This document shows positions 22,497 to 34,202 of a stretch of 64,000 nt of DNA, one piece after another. A program made the translations under genes and the position numbers. Each line of letters begins with the position of its first letter. Positions within the stretch are counted from its first letter, which is position 1. Below the pieces are notes generated by a model. That model saw nothing but the letters and a program-made list of their open reading frames with translations. It was not told the origin of the DNA and made no database searches. This DNA comes from Circinella umbellata (taxonomy: Eukaryota > Mucoromycota > Mucoromycetes > Mucorales > Lichtheimiaceae): assembly GCA_025093555.1 (NCBI GenBank), contig JAIWNF010000106.1, forward strand, positions 1 to 64,000, read 5' to 3'.

Positions 22497-24343
22497 GTTT
22501 TTTTAAAAAGAAATACAAGTGCTTATCTGTGCGATTTTTTTTTACTTCTGAATGGCATTGTAACAACTTATTTGCTAACTTTTAAAAACTAGTCTATTAA
22601 AATATATAATATAAAGAGGTATTGATTATCATTGGTTAATGATATCAACTTGCTCGAATACTATCCACGAAAAACAGATAATATTCTTGGATTGTTTGAT
22701 TAAAATGGCTTTATTGGTAGTTTGGTGCGATTTTTTTTTGTCTGAGCGTAAAATATGAGAAGAAGCTGTGCGATTTTTTTTTTCACTTCTGAATGGCATT
22801 GATAACCGTTTATTTGATAGTGTAAAAACTAGTGTACTGAAATATATAATATAAAAATGTATTGGTTATCAGTACCAACGTGTTCAACTATTATACACAA
22901 AGGAAAGGAGATAACCGTCTTGAATTATTCCATTCAGAATAGCTTTATTTTGGTGCAATTTTTTCTTTAAAAAATTCAAGTGCTTATCCGTGCCATTTTT
23001 CTTCTGATAACTTGATATTTTCCATATCTCTTATAGTGTAATGCTTCAAGACAAAACTATGTAAAGCAATAAGTTGAATAGATCCACTTTTAATTACTTT
23101 TTAATAAAAAATTCTTGACATATTTGGGCAATGTAAGAAGTACTATGAAGGACCTATTAAAATGGTCGATAGAAAGAAAAACAAAAGAAAGTTAAACAGG
23201 TAGGAATATTAAGTATTTATATGTAATAATGATAATAATAATATAAGAAGTAATAAATATATATATGAAAAAAGAAAATTATGTTTTAGTAATAAGAAAA
23301 TATAGAGATGGAGAAATAACAATCAAGTCGTGGTTATTATACCAAGGAAAGAATTGAATGATGCTATTCTTGTTAATTTTCGGGATACATATTTTTGCCC
23401 TTACACGACTTTTTTTCCTTCTTAATCATCGTGCATACTGCAAGAGTTTTTCGTTCCATCTTCATCATGTCGAATTCATTCAGCTTTCCGTCTCGTAGAG
23501 CTTCTTTTATATCTTCACGAATTAATCGTTGTTGGATATATGACATAGGTACTGTGAAAGAATAACCGTGATACTTGCAAGATCCTCCACAGCTGCTCAT
23601 AAGAAGGCTTAAAGCAGCATCTGGTTCATTGATTTCAAGAGTCTCTATATGTGTTACTTTATGTATCTCATACCTACAAAGATGAAACTGTTTTCTGAAG
23701 TAGTTTGAAAAATGCGCAATACTATGAAGCTAATAAATTAATTGCTATGTTGAAACCATGTTATTATCGTTGATAAAACAAGAAAACAATATCAAAATAT
23801 CAAATAAATTAATGCTTCAATTTTGTTAAGTTTTATTGTTATTAGTAGATAATTAACGAACCAGCAAGTAAGAAAAAAATTGCACCAAAATAAAGCTATT
23901 CTAAATGGAATAATTCAAGACGATTATCTCCTTTCTTTTGTGTATAATAGTTGAACACGTTGGTACTGATAATCAATACATTTTTATATCATATACTTTA
24001 GTACACTGGTTTTTACACTATCAAATAGACGGTTAGTAATGCCATTCAGAAGTGAAAAAAAAAAATCGCACAGCTTCTTCTCATATTTTACGCTCAGACA
24101 AAAAAAATCGCACCAAACTACCAATAAAGCCATTTTAATCAAACAATCCAAAGAATATTTTCTGTTTTTTGTGGATAGTATTCGAGCAAGTTGATATCAA
24201 TAAGCAGTGATAATCAATACATCTTTATATTATATATTTTAATAGACTAGTTTTTAAAAATTATGAAATAAATTGTTACAATGCCATTCAGAAGTAAAAA
24301 AAAAATCGCACGGATAAGCACTTGTATTTTTTTTAAAAAAAAG
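22497..24343. mobile_element. Large foldback element with about 470-bp inverted arms
   Basis: Left arm about 22497-22966; right arm about 23871-24343, its near-perfect reverse complement (shared strings include TACAAGTGCTTATC, ATATCAACTTGCTCGAATA, TGGCTTTATTGGTAG, ACCAACGTGTTCAACTAT). Each arm holds two copies of an internal unit of about 245 bp starting GTGCGATTTTTTTT and ACTTCTGAATGGCATT. A third worn start (CAAGTGCTTATCCGTG) sits inside the loop at 22978. The roughly 900-bp loop carries a possible exon (23373-23673). Transcribed RNA would form a stem of about 470 bp. No transposase is seen, so the element is non-autonomous. Confidence 0.75.
23373..23673 (-). CDS. Possible exon in the foldback loop, small Cys-containing protein
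   Basis: The frame runs from a 3' splice site (TTTGTAG, exon from 23673) to the stop at 23373, about 99 codons, with an internal ATG at 23600. The product has CGGSCKYHGYSF, an Arg/Glu-rich helix (QQRLIREDIKEALRDGKLNE) and a basic end (KKEKKSCKGKNMYPE). Composition is protein-like, but I recognise no family. Its position between inverted arms suggests captured host sequence or a residual element gene. Confidence 0.35.
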
Positions 24344-24370
24344 GGAATGCTACAGGTGCGTTAATTCTTA

Positions 24371-24409
24371 GCCGGCACTTTAGTAACATGGCGCGCCCTT
24401 CGTCTGTTT
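24371..24409. repeat. GGCGCGCC motif repeat, copy 1
   Basis: CACTTTAGTAACATGGCGCG and the adjoining CCCTTCGTCTG are GC-rich against an AT-rich setting. The reverse complement recurs at 25625-25658, at about 85% by eye. Confidence 0.6.
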
Positions 24410-24805
24410 TACTTTCCTTGCTTCTGTTCAAGTTTGCTATATGAAACATATCTTATTTAAACTGAATTTTTCTCACCTTTAAATAAAAGAATTACGAATA
24501 AAAATATGACAGTCCGGTTGAATCATCATCATTCTTCAGTTGAATACTTTATGATAATAAAAATATCAGGCCATTTGGAAAACTATTAAAGAATATATAT
24601 ATTAATTTCTTTCTAATCTATTATATCCAATGGGTTAATAAATCAAATTAAGAATTAATTCATACGTATAAAGTAAAAGATCATATTCAATTTTTATTTT
24701 TACTTTCAAAGGCTTTAGTAATAACATATTGAAATATTTACGTATGCAATGGAAATATTGTACAAATATTAAAAATAGGTGTTGTACATATGTATTAATA
24801 TAAGC

Positions 24806-25051
24806 TTGCTATTATGGGATCCATGGACTAGCGGGATTCTCCAAGATAGGTTCATTACAAAAACAATAACATTTGAAGACTATGCCGCTATCTTTCATAC
24901 AAAGTGTTCTTGTTCTTGACTCATTCAACAAGACTATACCAATATTTCATATGAGGATGCAATAGAATTCTTGTTTAAGAATCAAAATCTTGACTCTAGA
25001 GTTTACGATCAGCCACAAGACGAAAATTATGCCTTTAAGAGAGATTTCTAG
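24806..25051 (+). pseudogene. Unidentified protein fragment with one in-frame stop
   Basis: One frame encodes 81 residues of normal composition (LLLWDPWTSGILQDRF, TFEDYAAIFHTKC, NISYEDAIEFLFKNQN) interrupted by a single TGA near 24917 and closed by TAG at 25051. No ATG starts it, so it looks like a worn exon. It lies between the GGCGCGCC repeats and may belong to an element bounded by them. The family is unknown. Confidence 0.3.
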
Positions 25052-25624
25052 AAGCTATTGTTATTCATAATTTAATATGATTGATTTGATTTTTTTTATC
25101 GTTTTTGTATTATTATATTTATGTCATCTTTTTTTTTTTTCGTTATGCTAAGTATAACCCAATTTCTTTCTTCTTCCCTATTTATATGGTACTCTCTTAC
25201 TTGGTAATTTATATTATACAGATTATTCCTTTATCCTACGTAATAAATGTTGATACGTGATCTTTTTTTGAGCTGCTCCTATAGCCCACCCATTCTATAT
25301 TATAATTCATATGTCCTTTTCTTGTAATTTCGTTTATTTATAGCACAAGCATTATATAGTACGTATTATAGTTATATGCCTACAATTAGTGCTATTTTTG
25401 ATCTATGTCATCCTACTTCGCTCCTTTGCTATTGGCTTCTTTGTATAGTTACAGAAGTATACGTATTGCATTCTTTTATAACTTTTTGCTTCAGTGATTT
25501 TTGAGTATATTTTATGGTGTAGAAATAGAAAGAAACTCTATGTTCAATTGGCACAATACGTTAAATAAGTTGTTAATAAGTATTATTGAGATTGTGAATA
25601 TTGCAGAAAAAGGGTAGATGAAGG

Positions 25625-25710
25625 GTAGACGAACGGCGCGCTATGTTACTAAGATGCCTGTTCAAAATTGGCGCGCCCCTCGTCTGACTGTGAATTTTTG
25701 GCGCGCCCGT
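25625..25710. repeat. GGCGCGCC motif repeats, copies 2-4 (partly palindromic)
   Basis: AGACGAACGGCGCGC at 25628 and GGCGCGCCCCTCGTCT near 25670 face each other as a hairpin around a 26-bp centre that repeats ATGTTACTAA from copy 1. Another GGCGCGCCC follows near 25700. This is likely a short palindromic element or the end of a larger one. Confidence 0.55.
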
Positions 25711-26612
25711 AGTCATTCCCTTATAATATGCATTGTTTGAAAAAGAAAAATCATCAGTAGTAGTACGTACCACTAAGTTAACATTATACCTAACAATAAT
25801 ATCAGGAACGAAGACAAACCGATGATTATGCTTAACTACGTATACTTATTTCTGTATAAGAAACGAGCTCCTTTTGATGAATAAGAGATCGTGACTTGTT
25901 ATATTATCACCATTCAAAACGAGATAATCCGCCTCTAACCTTAATTTTCATGTAAAGGGAATCTTAAGTTGATTTACAAGCAAGATAATCCTATCTTGTA
26001 ATCATTTTTCTTTTTCACTTTACTGAAAAACTTGTTAGTGTTAAAACACAAGTGGAACGAATTTCTTTTCGTCACTTTACTTGTTTTCAATATATTAACA
26101 AACCAGACTATTATGTTGGAATTAACAACTTTTCTATGAAAACAACAAACAAATCTCTAAATAAGGTGATTGTTTACATTACTTATGATACCAATCGGAA
26201 TTTCATTAGGGTAGTACGTACTAGTAAACTTAACGGGGTTCTCCACTCTTTTTCTTTCGTAAAGCAGAGTTATAATATAATGAGATGATATAAATATAAT
26301 TCTGAGCAGTCTTTAAGTTAGACTTTAATAACATTTAACACACTGGTACTTATTACGTATTTTTAATCAATTATCTTATGAATCCTAGCTCCAAAGAAAT
26401 ATTTATAGTTAGTAGTACTAAAGTAACGAGCTTACTTGAAACAGGGGGTGAGCATCTTCTGTATTTATTTTTACTCTGTAAAAACGAAGCCCTTTTTTTC
26501 TTTGTTTTTTTTTTGCTGCGTATCCTATCCGCCCACTTGATAAATATTTGGCTTTTCTCAATCTTATACTTTATATTTTTCCCTTTACTGATCATAATTT
26601 CTCGAACATCGA
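25711..26612. other. Intergenic 5' of F-box gene 3
   Basis: AT-rich; short frames such as 26052-26288 are not recognisable. No conserved promoter element was identified. Confidence 0.5.
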
Positions 26613-28914
26613 ATGCATTCATCCGTACTTGACGAATTAATAATATCATTCAACAAAGTGAAAGAATGTTCCAATGACGCCAATCTCAAGGCATACGAAA
26701 GTAATTTCATAGCAGCAAATCAGGCTATACAAGATCTTGAAACCCAAATACAATTCGTTCGTCTGAAGATGTACCTGTACCAAAGGGAGTTTAGTAAAGC
26801 ACACGCCATTGCTCGCTCCTTAAAAAAAACACCGAGCAACATAAAAAAATCTATCCCAGTGATTCAATCTCTTATAGAAGAAGAAAAATATTTTGATGTC
26901 ATCGAAATATGTAATATCTTCCAACCCATCAGACTAGATCAAGATTCAGTTACAACTGAAGAAGAGTATAATCAATTTGTGGAACTTCGGCAAAAAGCGA
27001 TCGACAAATTAAAAGAGTATAATCGATTCGATATCACGAGATTACCCTATGAAATAAGAATTTTCATCCTGAAGCAACTTGATTTTATTGATATTGTTAA
27101 CTGTATAAACGTATCAAAAGATTGGAGACGTTGTATCTGTAATGATTCGGCAAATAACAAATACCATGTGATATTGGATAGTAAAACAAGGCAACAGAGC
27201 GGCTCGTTTTCTAGTAATTTTTTTAAAACTTCCATGAAACTATTGTGTGATAGTGTAAAAAATTTAAAGCTGGATAGACGTCTTTTGGGAGAAGATACAA
27301 GAATGGAGATACGTGATCTGTTGAAAAGTGTTCGATTTAATAATCTTCGAGTACTTAAGATAGGTAAGCTCAAAATCTTTTTTTTTTTTTTTTTTTTTTT
27401 GTTACTGCTTTTTTTTTTCACTGTTTACATCAAAAGTAATATCTAACCATATTAAAAATCGAGACATAATAATACGGAACTATTCTTTAACGCATTTTTT
27501 AGAAGAGGAAATAGGGTACACTAATGATTTCTCCCGTAAACAACTAACACGTTTACTCCGGAACTCTTGTCATTCTTTGGAAGAAGTATATTTTACTCAA
27601 AGCGCTATCACGTGTAGTGAAATTCTTAATATTTGTCCAAACCTCCATCGGCTTCGTTGCGAAATATTTGATGCTTTATCACAAGAAGTGTCCCAGCCAC
27701 AATATTTACCACTGACGTATTTATATATAGATATAACCGATGAATCTCAAATAAAAGATTTTGAGCAAGTGTTAAAACGGTTAATCAACTTGGAAGAACT
27801 TACTATTAGTAGCCAGAGTATTAGTATGGCTACTGTACACTTGATTCAACAATACGGCAGCAGGCAACTACGTCACATCTGTATTGATACAGCACAGCAG
27901 TTTGATGAAAATATTTATGCGACAAGGAATTGTTATCAGACTTATATTGACACATCTTGTTACGACTACACGATCGACGTCCATAATTGGGGCAGCAAGG
28001 CAACGGCGTCATTACTTTTACAATTAATCAACCATAGTATCGATATGAAACAGAAAATCAAGGCACTTTCGTTATCTCTTGCCCATTGTAGCCAGGTTGA
28101 TGATTGGAACGCGTTTAAATATTTTACAGCGCCATGTCTCCAATATTTGAGGTTTTCATTTACCGAACAAACTGAAGAAATATTTGCCAGTGTGATTCGT
28201 AATTGCCCAACAATTCAAGATATCAGCATTTTCCGGTTATTATCGCCTCCTACCGACATCATCATAGACGCATTAATAACGCTCCCTTTATTACAGTGTT
28301 TCGCAATTGAAAATATAAAAAACGAAGTATTTGAAGATGAACATTATTCTTTTGACTATTATTATGATTATGATTTTTTCCCAATAAGTTATTCCGACAT
28401 CAACAGCGTTCCCATTCAACGATTCTTTCAATATCATGTTTCACTTGACAACCAGTCTACTTTACAAGAAGTCCGCCTACGTCATATCCAGAATCTTGAT
28501 CCAAGTGCCTTCTACACATTATACAAGATCAAAAGTTTAAAATCACTCAACTTTGCTGGCCCTGATGTTCTTTATGGTATTCGACATTATCAAGGTGGGT
28601 CTAATGCAGTTGGTTGGGCAACAGTCATCACTGATAAACAAGAATGTTTATTACCAGACCAGATCGAGGATCTTGTTCTAGAAGATAGTAAAGCAATTAG
28701 CGATAGTGATTTAGAGTTTTTGGATATCCCTTCCATAACGATAGGAGAATTATCTGCGTTGAAGATAACTGCAATCCAGAAGATGATGACTAACGCTCAA
28801 AAATTAAAGAAACTGACCGTTTTTGATTATGGAGAATTCCAAGAAGATGGAGAAATATTGGAGGATACTGCAAAAAGGAACAATATATCATTAGAAATAG
28901 TAATGCGCAATTAG
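26613..28914 (+). CDS. F-box / leucine-rich-repeat protein, divergent family member
   Basis: Two exons, 26613-27363 and 27503-28914 (139-bp intron with a T22 tract), give 720 aa. The N-terminal 130 residues are helical and TPR-like (LKMYLYQREFSKAHAIARSL). An F-box follows at about 139-180 (FDITRLPYEIRIFILKQL, CINVSKDWRR), then an LRR-type solenoid (LPLTYLYIDI, LEELTISSQSI, LQYLRFSF, LKSLNFAG). The intron interrupts after codon 250 in the same phase as in the copies at 4044 and 51058 (248 and 252 codons), so all three share ancestry despite low identity. Likely an SCF substrate adaptor; target unknown. Confidence 0.85.
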
Positions 28915-30326
28915 TATCAAATGTATAATAGCAATTTACGTAGTATTAGTAATAAAAGTATGTCAAATTGATTGTATATACGTAACAAACCTCTTTTTCA
29001 AAAAAAAAAAGCACATTATTATCTTATTGTTGTATTAAAAATGGTAGTCTACGTACTTATAATTGAATCGTTTTTTCATGAAATACACCATGTACTTATT
29101 TAGGTACGTAGTATTTGACATGATTATGTGGTAGGGTCGCAACCAGAGCTGCACTACGTTGGGTGTACGTGACGATTACCGAGATATAGTAACAATGTTT
29201 TTTTTCCGCGTGAAAACAAAGCCGTAATCACGTAGTTTACAAAAAAGTATTCAAAATGAGAACCAAACTGTAGACTAAAAAAAATAAACATATTGAGCAA
29301 TGGTTGTATTTTGTATGTGTGATCATTAACTCGTTAGAGTTTCTATATATATAAAAAACTATACTAGCTATGATATAATAATATAAACTTAGTAAACATC
29401 TGCAACGTGTTCAGATGTTCATACATATTATATTTTGTTCAATACTCGAAACTCAATCGATAACCGAGTATCAGTTACAATGTATGTTGACCTACTCTTG
29501 CTAAATGAGTTAACATACGCACTTGTCGTATATTAATCAAACACACTTGAATAAATATGATCGAATTTCCGTAGATAAAAATGTGTGATATCAATGCGTA
29601 AAAAAAAACCTCTTCATGCTTTTGATAATATAAAAATACAATCGTCAGTTCATATGTTTTAAAAATATGTAATCATATCAGTGACAAATTCTAATATTTG
29701 ATAATGCTTTTGAGAAAAAAGATGGTCTATGTCAATACGTATTGCTAGTTAGAGGTGGAAGATGGAATAACATTATGCCTTTGAACAAAGGAAAACAAAA
29801 TAGAAGACGTCGGTTATGGTACACACTTACAGTAACATAGTAGAAATATGTAGCATAAAATTTTTCACTGATGGGGTTCATCTGAGCCTACGTTTAAGAA
29901 TAGTACCCACTGGTTTTTCCACCTATTTTTGATTACGTACTAAATACCAAACAATTATTTACCTGTTATGAAATGAAAATCTCTGGTTTTTTTTTTAAAC
30001 ATGCTTATCTGAATTGCATACTAACAAAAAAAAAATCATCAAGTTCCTTTTTTTTTTATGTTGTGGGGATATTTTATAGAGTATTGTTAAGGCAAAAAAA
30101 AAAAATAACCATTTTAATTGTTCACATGCTGAATTTGGATTCGATTCCCCGACTATTTCCTTTTCATCATTTGCGATGACAAAAGGTGTAAATTGAAACG
30201 ATTTGCGGGGTAAAAGTAAAAAAGTCAAAAAAAATATACTGCTCTTCTCTTCTATATTTTTCTTATTAAAGAATTTACCCTTCTTTTCTTTGCAAGTGTC
30301 TCATTGGATTGATATATAAAAGAAAT
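28915..30326. other. Intergenic between F-box gene 3 and PEX13
   Basis: AT-rich with no supported gene. Short frames near 29973-30228 are homopolymer-driven. Confidence 0.5.
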
Positions 30327-31618
30327 ATGCCTGAATCACCACCAAAACCATGGGAACAAGCTCAAGGGACATCGTCTGCGACATCAGCTTTACCTTCAAC
30401 AACTCAAGCTATAACGAGTCCATCAACAGCAACTAATGCTATTACTAATAGTATGAATGATGCACCCACAGTTCCTGGTCGACCATCGACAATGAGTGGT
30501 ACTGCTGGTTATGGAGGAAGTAAGCTTTTTTTTTCTTTTTTTTTTTTATTAAACAAAAGTCCAAAAAAAAAAACTGATTATAAATAGTATACTAATGGCA
30601 GTGAGTTGATTGAAATATAATATTAGTGGGTACTACCGGTTATGGTGGTCTTGGTTCCTCTTATGGTAGTGGTTATGGTGGATTAGGTAATACATATGGT
30701 ACAGGTGGTTACGGATCTTCTTATGGAGGATATGGTGGAATGAATCGATTCGGTTCCAGTATGTATGGCTCATCCTATGGTGGCGGTTATGGCGGTTATG
30801 GTTCTTCCATGTATGGTGGTGGATATGGTGGTTATGGTTCCTCTATGTATGGTGGTGGATATAATCGATTTGGAGGTGGAATGTATGGAGCTGGTGGAGC
30901 AGGAGATGAATTTGCAATGCAACAAGGTATGGAATCAAGTACACGCGCTACATTTGACGTTATTCAACAAGTCGTGGGTGCTTTTGGTGGATTTGCACAA
31001 ATGTTGGATTCAACCTTTATGGCCACTTATTCAAGTTTTATGGCTATGGTCGGTGTTGCAGAACAGTTTGGTAATTTACAAAGTTATCTTGGTAACTTAT
31101 TTAGTATTTATGCATGGATTCGATGGTTTAAACGATTATTCTATCGATTAAGAGGAAAAGAGATTCCACCCGAATTACTAGAACCCACAACACAACAAGG
31201 GGAAGAAGGTCAACAATTACAATTAGAAGGTTCTGAAGGTGATCAACAACAAAGACAACAACAACAACAAACAAAACCAAAACGACGATCTGTTTTATAT
31301 ATTTTGGCATTATTTGTTGGATTACCTTATGCTGTATATAAATTAGTAATGGCAGCAAGAGCATATCATCAAAGACGTATGATAGCAATGCATGGTGGAG
31401 GAGAATTGGCAACAGCCATGTATGATTTTATTGCAGAAGGTCCAATGGAAATAAATCTTAGACAAGGTGATCAAATTCATATTTTATCCAAAGTAGATCC
31501 AACAACAGGACGTCCAAGTGATTGGTGGCAAGGTCGTTTGCCTAATGGCGCAACAGGCATATTCCCTGCTAATTATGTTACTGTACAACCTCATGATTTT
31601 GCTAGAAAGATGCGATGA
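30327..31618 (+). CDS. PEX13: Peroxisomal membrane protein PEX13 (docking-complex peroxin)
   Basis: Two exons, 30327-30519 and 30627-31618, give 394 aa. The start is MPESPPKPWEQ, typical of peroxin-13, followed by a Ser/Thr/Ala-rich stretch and a Gly/Tyr-rich repeat region (GYGGYGSSMYGGG, about residues 64-150). The conserved PEX13 core is at about 165-250 (RATFDVIQQVVGAFGGFAQM, STFMATYSSFMAMVGVAEQF, SIYAWIRWFKRLFYRLRG). A Gln-rich linker, a hydrophobic segment (LYILALFVGLPYAVYKL) and a C-terminal SH3 domain follow (ATAMYDFIAEGPMEINL, DWWQGRLPNGATGIFPANYV). PEX13 docks PEX5/PEX14 cargo complexes at the peroxisome. The upstream in-frame codon at 30309 is TTG, so I chose the ATG at 30327. Confidence 0.96.
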
Positions 31619-31953
31619 TAACAAATTTTCTATTCATTTTCCTCATAATACCTTTTGTCTCTTTTTTTTTTAATTTCTTATCTTCTTGTATATATACAAA
31701 AAAAAAACAATAACAAATGATACAAATAATCTCTTCCTTTCCCTCCCCTCCCTCCTTTTATATTTGTATGCGCAGGCTCGTCTTTTACTTTCCTATTTTT
31801 TTTTTATAATTTGTTAATACCCCCAACCCTTTATTTATCTCTTCTTGTTTCCTAACATCACATTCCCCGCATCCGAAAAAAAAAATAGTATTATAAAATA
31901 AAAAGGGAGTGCAAAAAAAAAAGAAACAAATATATTATATATATTTTTTATTA
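31619..31953. other. Intergenic between convergent PEX13 and RanBD genes
   Basis: T-rich and C/T-rich 3' flank sequence; nothing else is seen. Confidence 0.6.
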
Positions 31954-34202
31954 TTAATGTTCTTCATCCGTTTCATTAGGTAATGCTGATACTAATTCAT
32001 GTAATAATTCTTCAGCTGCTGAAGCATTAGATACCTAATACAGATTTATACATAAAATTTCAATTGTAAGCATAATATTATGTTACGGATCCATTCGAAA
32101 CCAAAAAAAATTACCTTTAATGCAAATTTTCTGAAGCGATTTTCAATCTTTCCTTCACTATTTTCTTCTTTTTCAATTAATAAAAATTGTACAAATTTTT
32201 CTTGATTAATATCAAATTTCAAATAAGAAACCAGTCGAACATTCAATATAAGACGATAAACAGAATCTGCACGCATGATCACACGTCGTTGTTGAGTATT
32301 TTCTTTATGTTGTTTGATACGTAAGGTGCCTAAACCACGTTCTTTCCAATTATTTTGTTCCATTTCATATAATTTGGCTCTTGTTTGATATAAAGTATCT
32401 TCCTCTTCTTCACCTGTAATTACTTCTGTTGGGGGCTGTTGTAAAGGTTTACTTTTAATTGTATTGTTATTATTGGTATTGATGGTATTCATATCGATTA
32501 CGGCTGATGGAAGTTCAGGAGATAAAGTAGCATTACGTTGAGATGTTGTGGAAGAATGACTAGTATCGTTGTTATTATTGTTGGCTTCAGTATTATTATT
32601 TGTGTTGGAAAGTTCATTTGATTCTTTGGTTTGTGGAAAAGCTAAAGTAGTATTTGAATCGTTTGTTGTTGTTGTTGTTGTTGTTGTTGTCGTCGTTTTT
32701 GATGCTGCTGCCGCTCGAGCAAAAGAACTAAATGAACCGAATGTTGGATTATTATTGTTATTATTGTGATTATTAGTATTACTGGTGTTGTTAATTGTAG
32801 ATGAAGTGGCTAATGATGAAAAAGAAGAGGATGGTTTCTCTGATGAAGCGAATGCACCAAATCCAGAACCAGAAAATCCACCAAATGTTGGCTAAATAAT
32901 AATTCCTTATTTGTTAATATCCAAATCATCTTTTATATTAAAATCTCCAAGTAAAGACACATTCTATATTTATACCTTTTGTGTGGTCTGTGTAACAGGT
33001 GGGGTAGCTGTTTGTTGTGAACTCCAACCTTTTGTACCGAAACCAGATGTGGCGCCAAAAGTATACTTTGGCTTATCTGTTGCTTCTTGTTCCTTTTTTG
33101 CTTGTTCTTCTTTGTCATCTTCTTCAAATTCTCCCCAATCATCGTCGTCATGACTATTACCACCAAAAGCAGCAAATGCATGTTTGTTTTTAGATGATTT
33201 ATCTTCTTCTTCTTCTTTATCTTTACCACCCGATACTAATTGTTCTTGTTGATGTTCAGTAGATACTGGTTGTTCTTTCATGGATTGTTTATTTTCTTTA
33301 ATTTCTGTTTCAGCTGGAATAGAATTGTTGCTAAGATGTGAATTATCCTCTTTTTGATCTTGATGCATAGCATTATCTTGTTCATCTTCGTCTTGATGCA
33401 TTGTAGCATCTTCTGGTTCATTATCAGATGTTGGATTAGATCTATCAGCAGTTGACATATCTTTAAGATTTCGACGAATTGTACGAACAGATGTTGTAGT
33501 TGTTGAATCTAAATCCTCTTCATCGATACGTTTACTATTTATATATAATATTTTTTTTTTGTTTCAATTAAATAATTATTCGATATTTGTTTTTTTTTTG
33601 ATCTAGATAAACTTACGACTTTTTAGGAGCTGAGGAAGTGGGTTGATTATCTTCAACTTCTTTTTGCTATCAAAAAAAAAAAAAAATACAAAAGTATGAG
33701 TTTAATCTTGAATAAAAATATATATATTTCTTCGTCATGGACCTCAATCTTATATATATATTTCCCTTTTCAGGAACTTACTGTAATCTGGGTAGGTTGG
33801 TCTTGAGGTTCTACAGATTGATCGCGTCCTCTTTTTTTCGTAGATGCCGCATCGTCTATTCAAAAAGAAAAAAAAAAGATAGGTTTCTCGTTTTATTAAT
33901 CTACTTGTATGAACTATTTGTATAAAAAATAACTCGCGCATTCTATTTCTTATCTCGCGTATAAAAACAAGAAAAAAAACCCCCATTTTTTCAATAAACC
34001 CCACCCCACCTTCTTCTACTATTATTATCACTACTTTTTTTTTTTGCTCTTTTGCAATTATGTATTTTTTTTTGGGCTAGTCGGAAAGGGAAGTATGGGA
34101 AAAGTAAAACGATAGTTTTTTGAGTATTGGAAAAAAAAAAGAAAAAAAGTTTTCTTAGTACTTACCAAAATCACTAATAGATTCATTGGGTGAAGAAGAC
34201 AT
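31954..34202 (-). CDS. Ran-binding-domain protein (RanBP3/Yrb2- or Nup2-like)
   Basis: Six exons (34202-34166, 33855-33782, 33666-33617, 33534-32976, 32891-32115, 32034-31954) give 525 aa. The N-terminus has a basic KKRGRD cluster that may act as a nuclear signal, then an acidic region. The middle is low complexity with FG-type motifs (TFGGFSGSGFGAF, PTFGSFSSFARA), a poly-Thr run and Asn tracts. The C-terminal 115 residues are a RanBP1-type domain (YQTRAKLYEMEQNNWKERGL, GTLRIKQHKE, RRVIMRADSVYRLILNVRL). Such proteins bind Ran-GTP at the nuclear pore or during Crm1-dependent export. The FG content and length fit both RanBP3/Yrb2 and Nup2/Nup50, and I cannot separate these by eye. Confidence 0.88.

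Noticed and set aside
25573..25773. 66-codon minus-strand frame over the GGCGCGCC repeats
   Set aside because: No family match; reading passes through palindromic repeat sequence, so most likely chance.
30130..30165. TGGATTCGATTCCCCGAC, resembling a tRNA T-arm
   Set aside because: No matching acceptor, D-arm or anticodon arm could be placed around it.
30765..31412. 128-codon plus and 94-codon minus frames inside PEX13
   Set aside because: Shadow frames of the Gly/Tyr- and Gln-rich repeats; the PEX13 frame is unambiguous.
32569..33229. Val/Leu-rich plus-strand frame and Lys-rich minus frame in the RanBD gene
   Set aside because: Antisense or frame-shifted readings of poly-Thr, poly-Asn and acidic low-complexity coding sequence.
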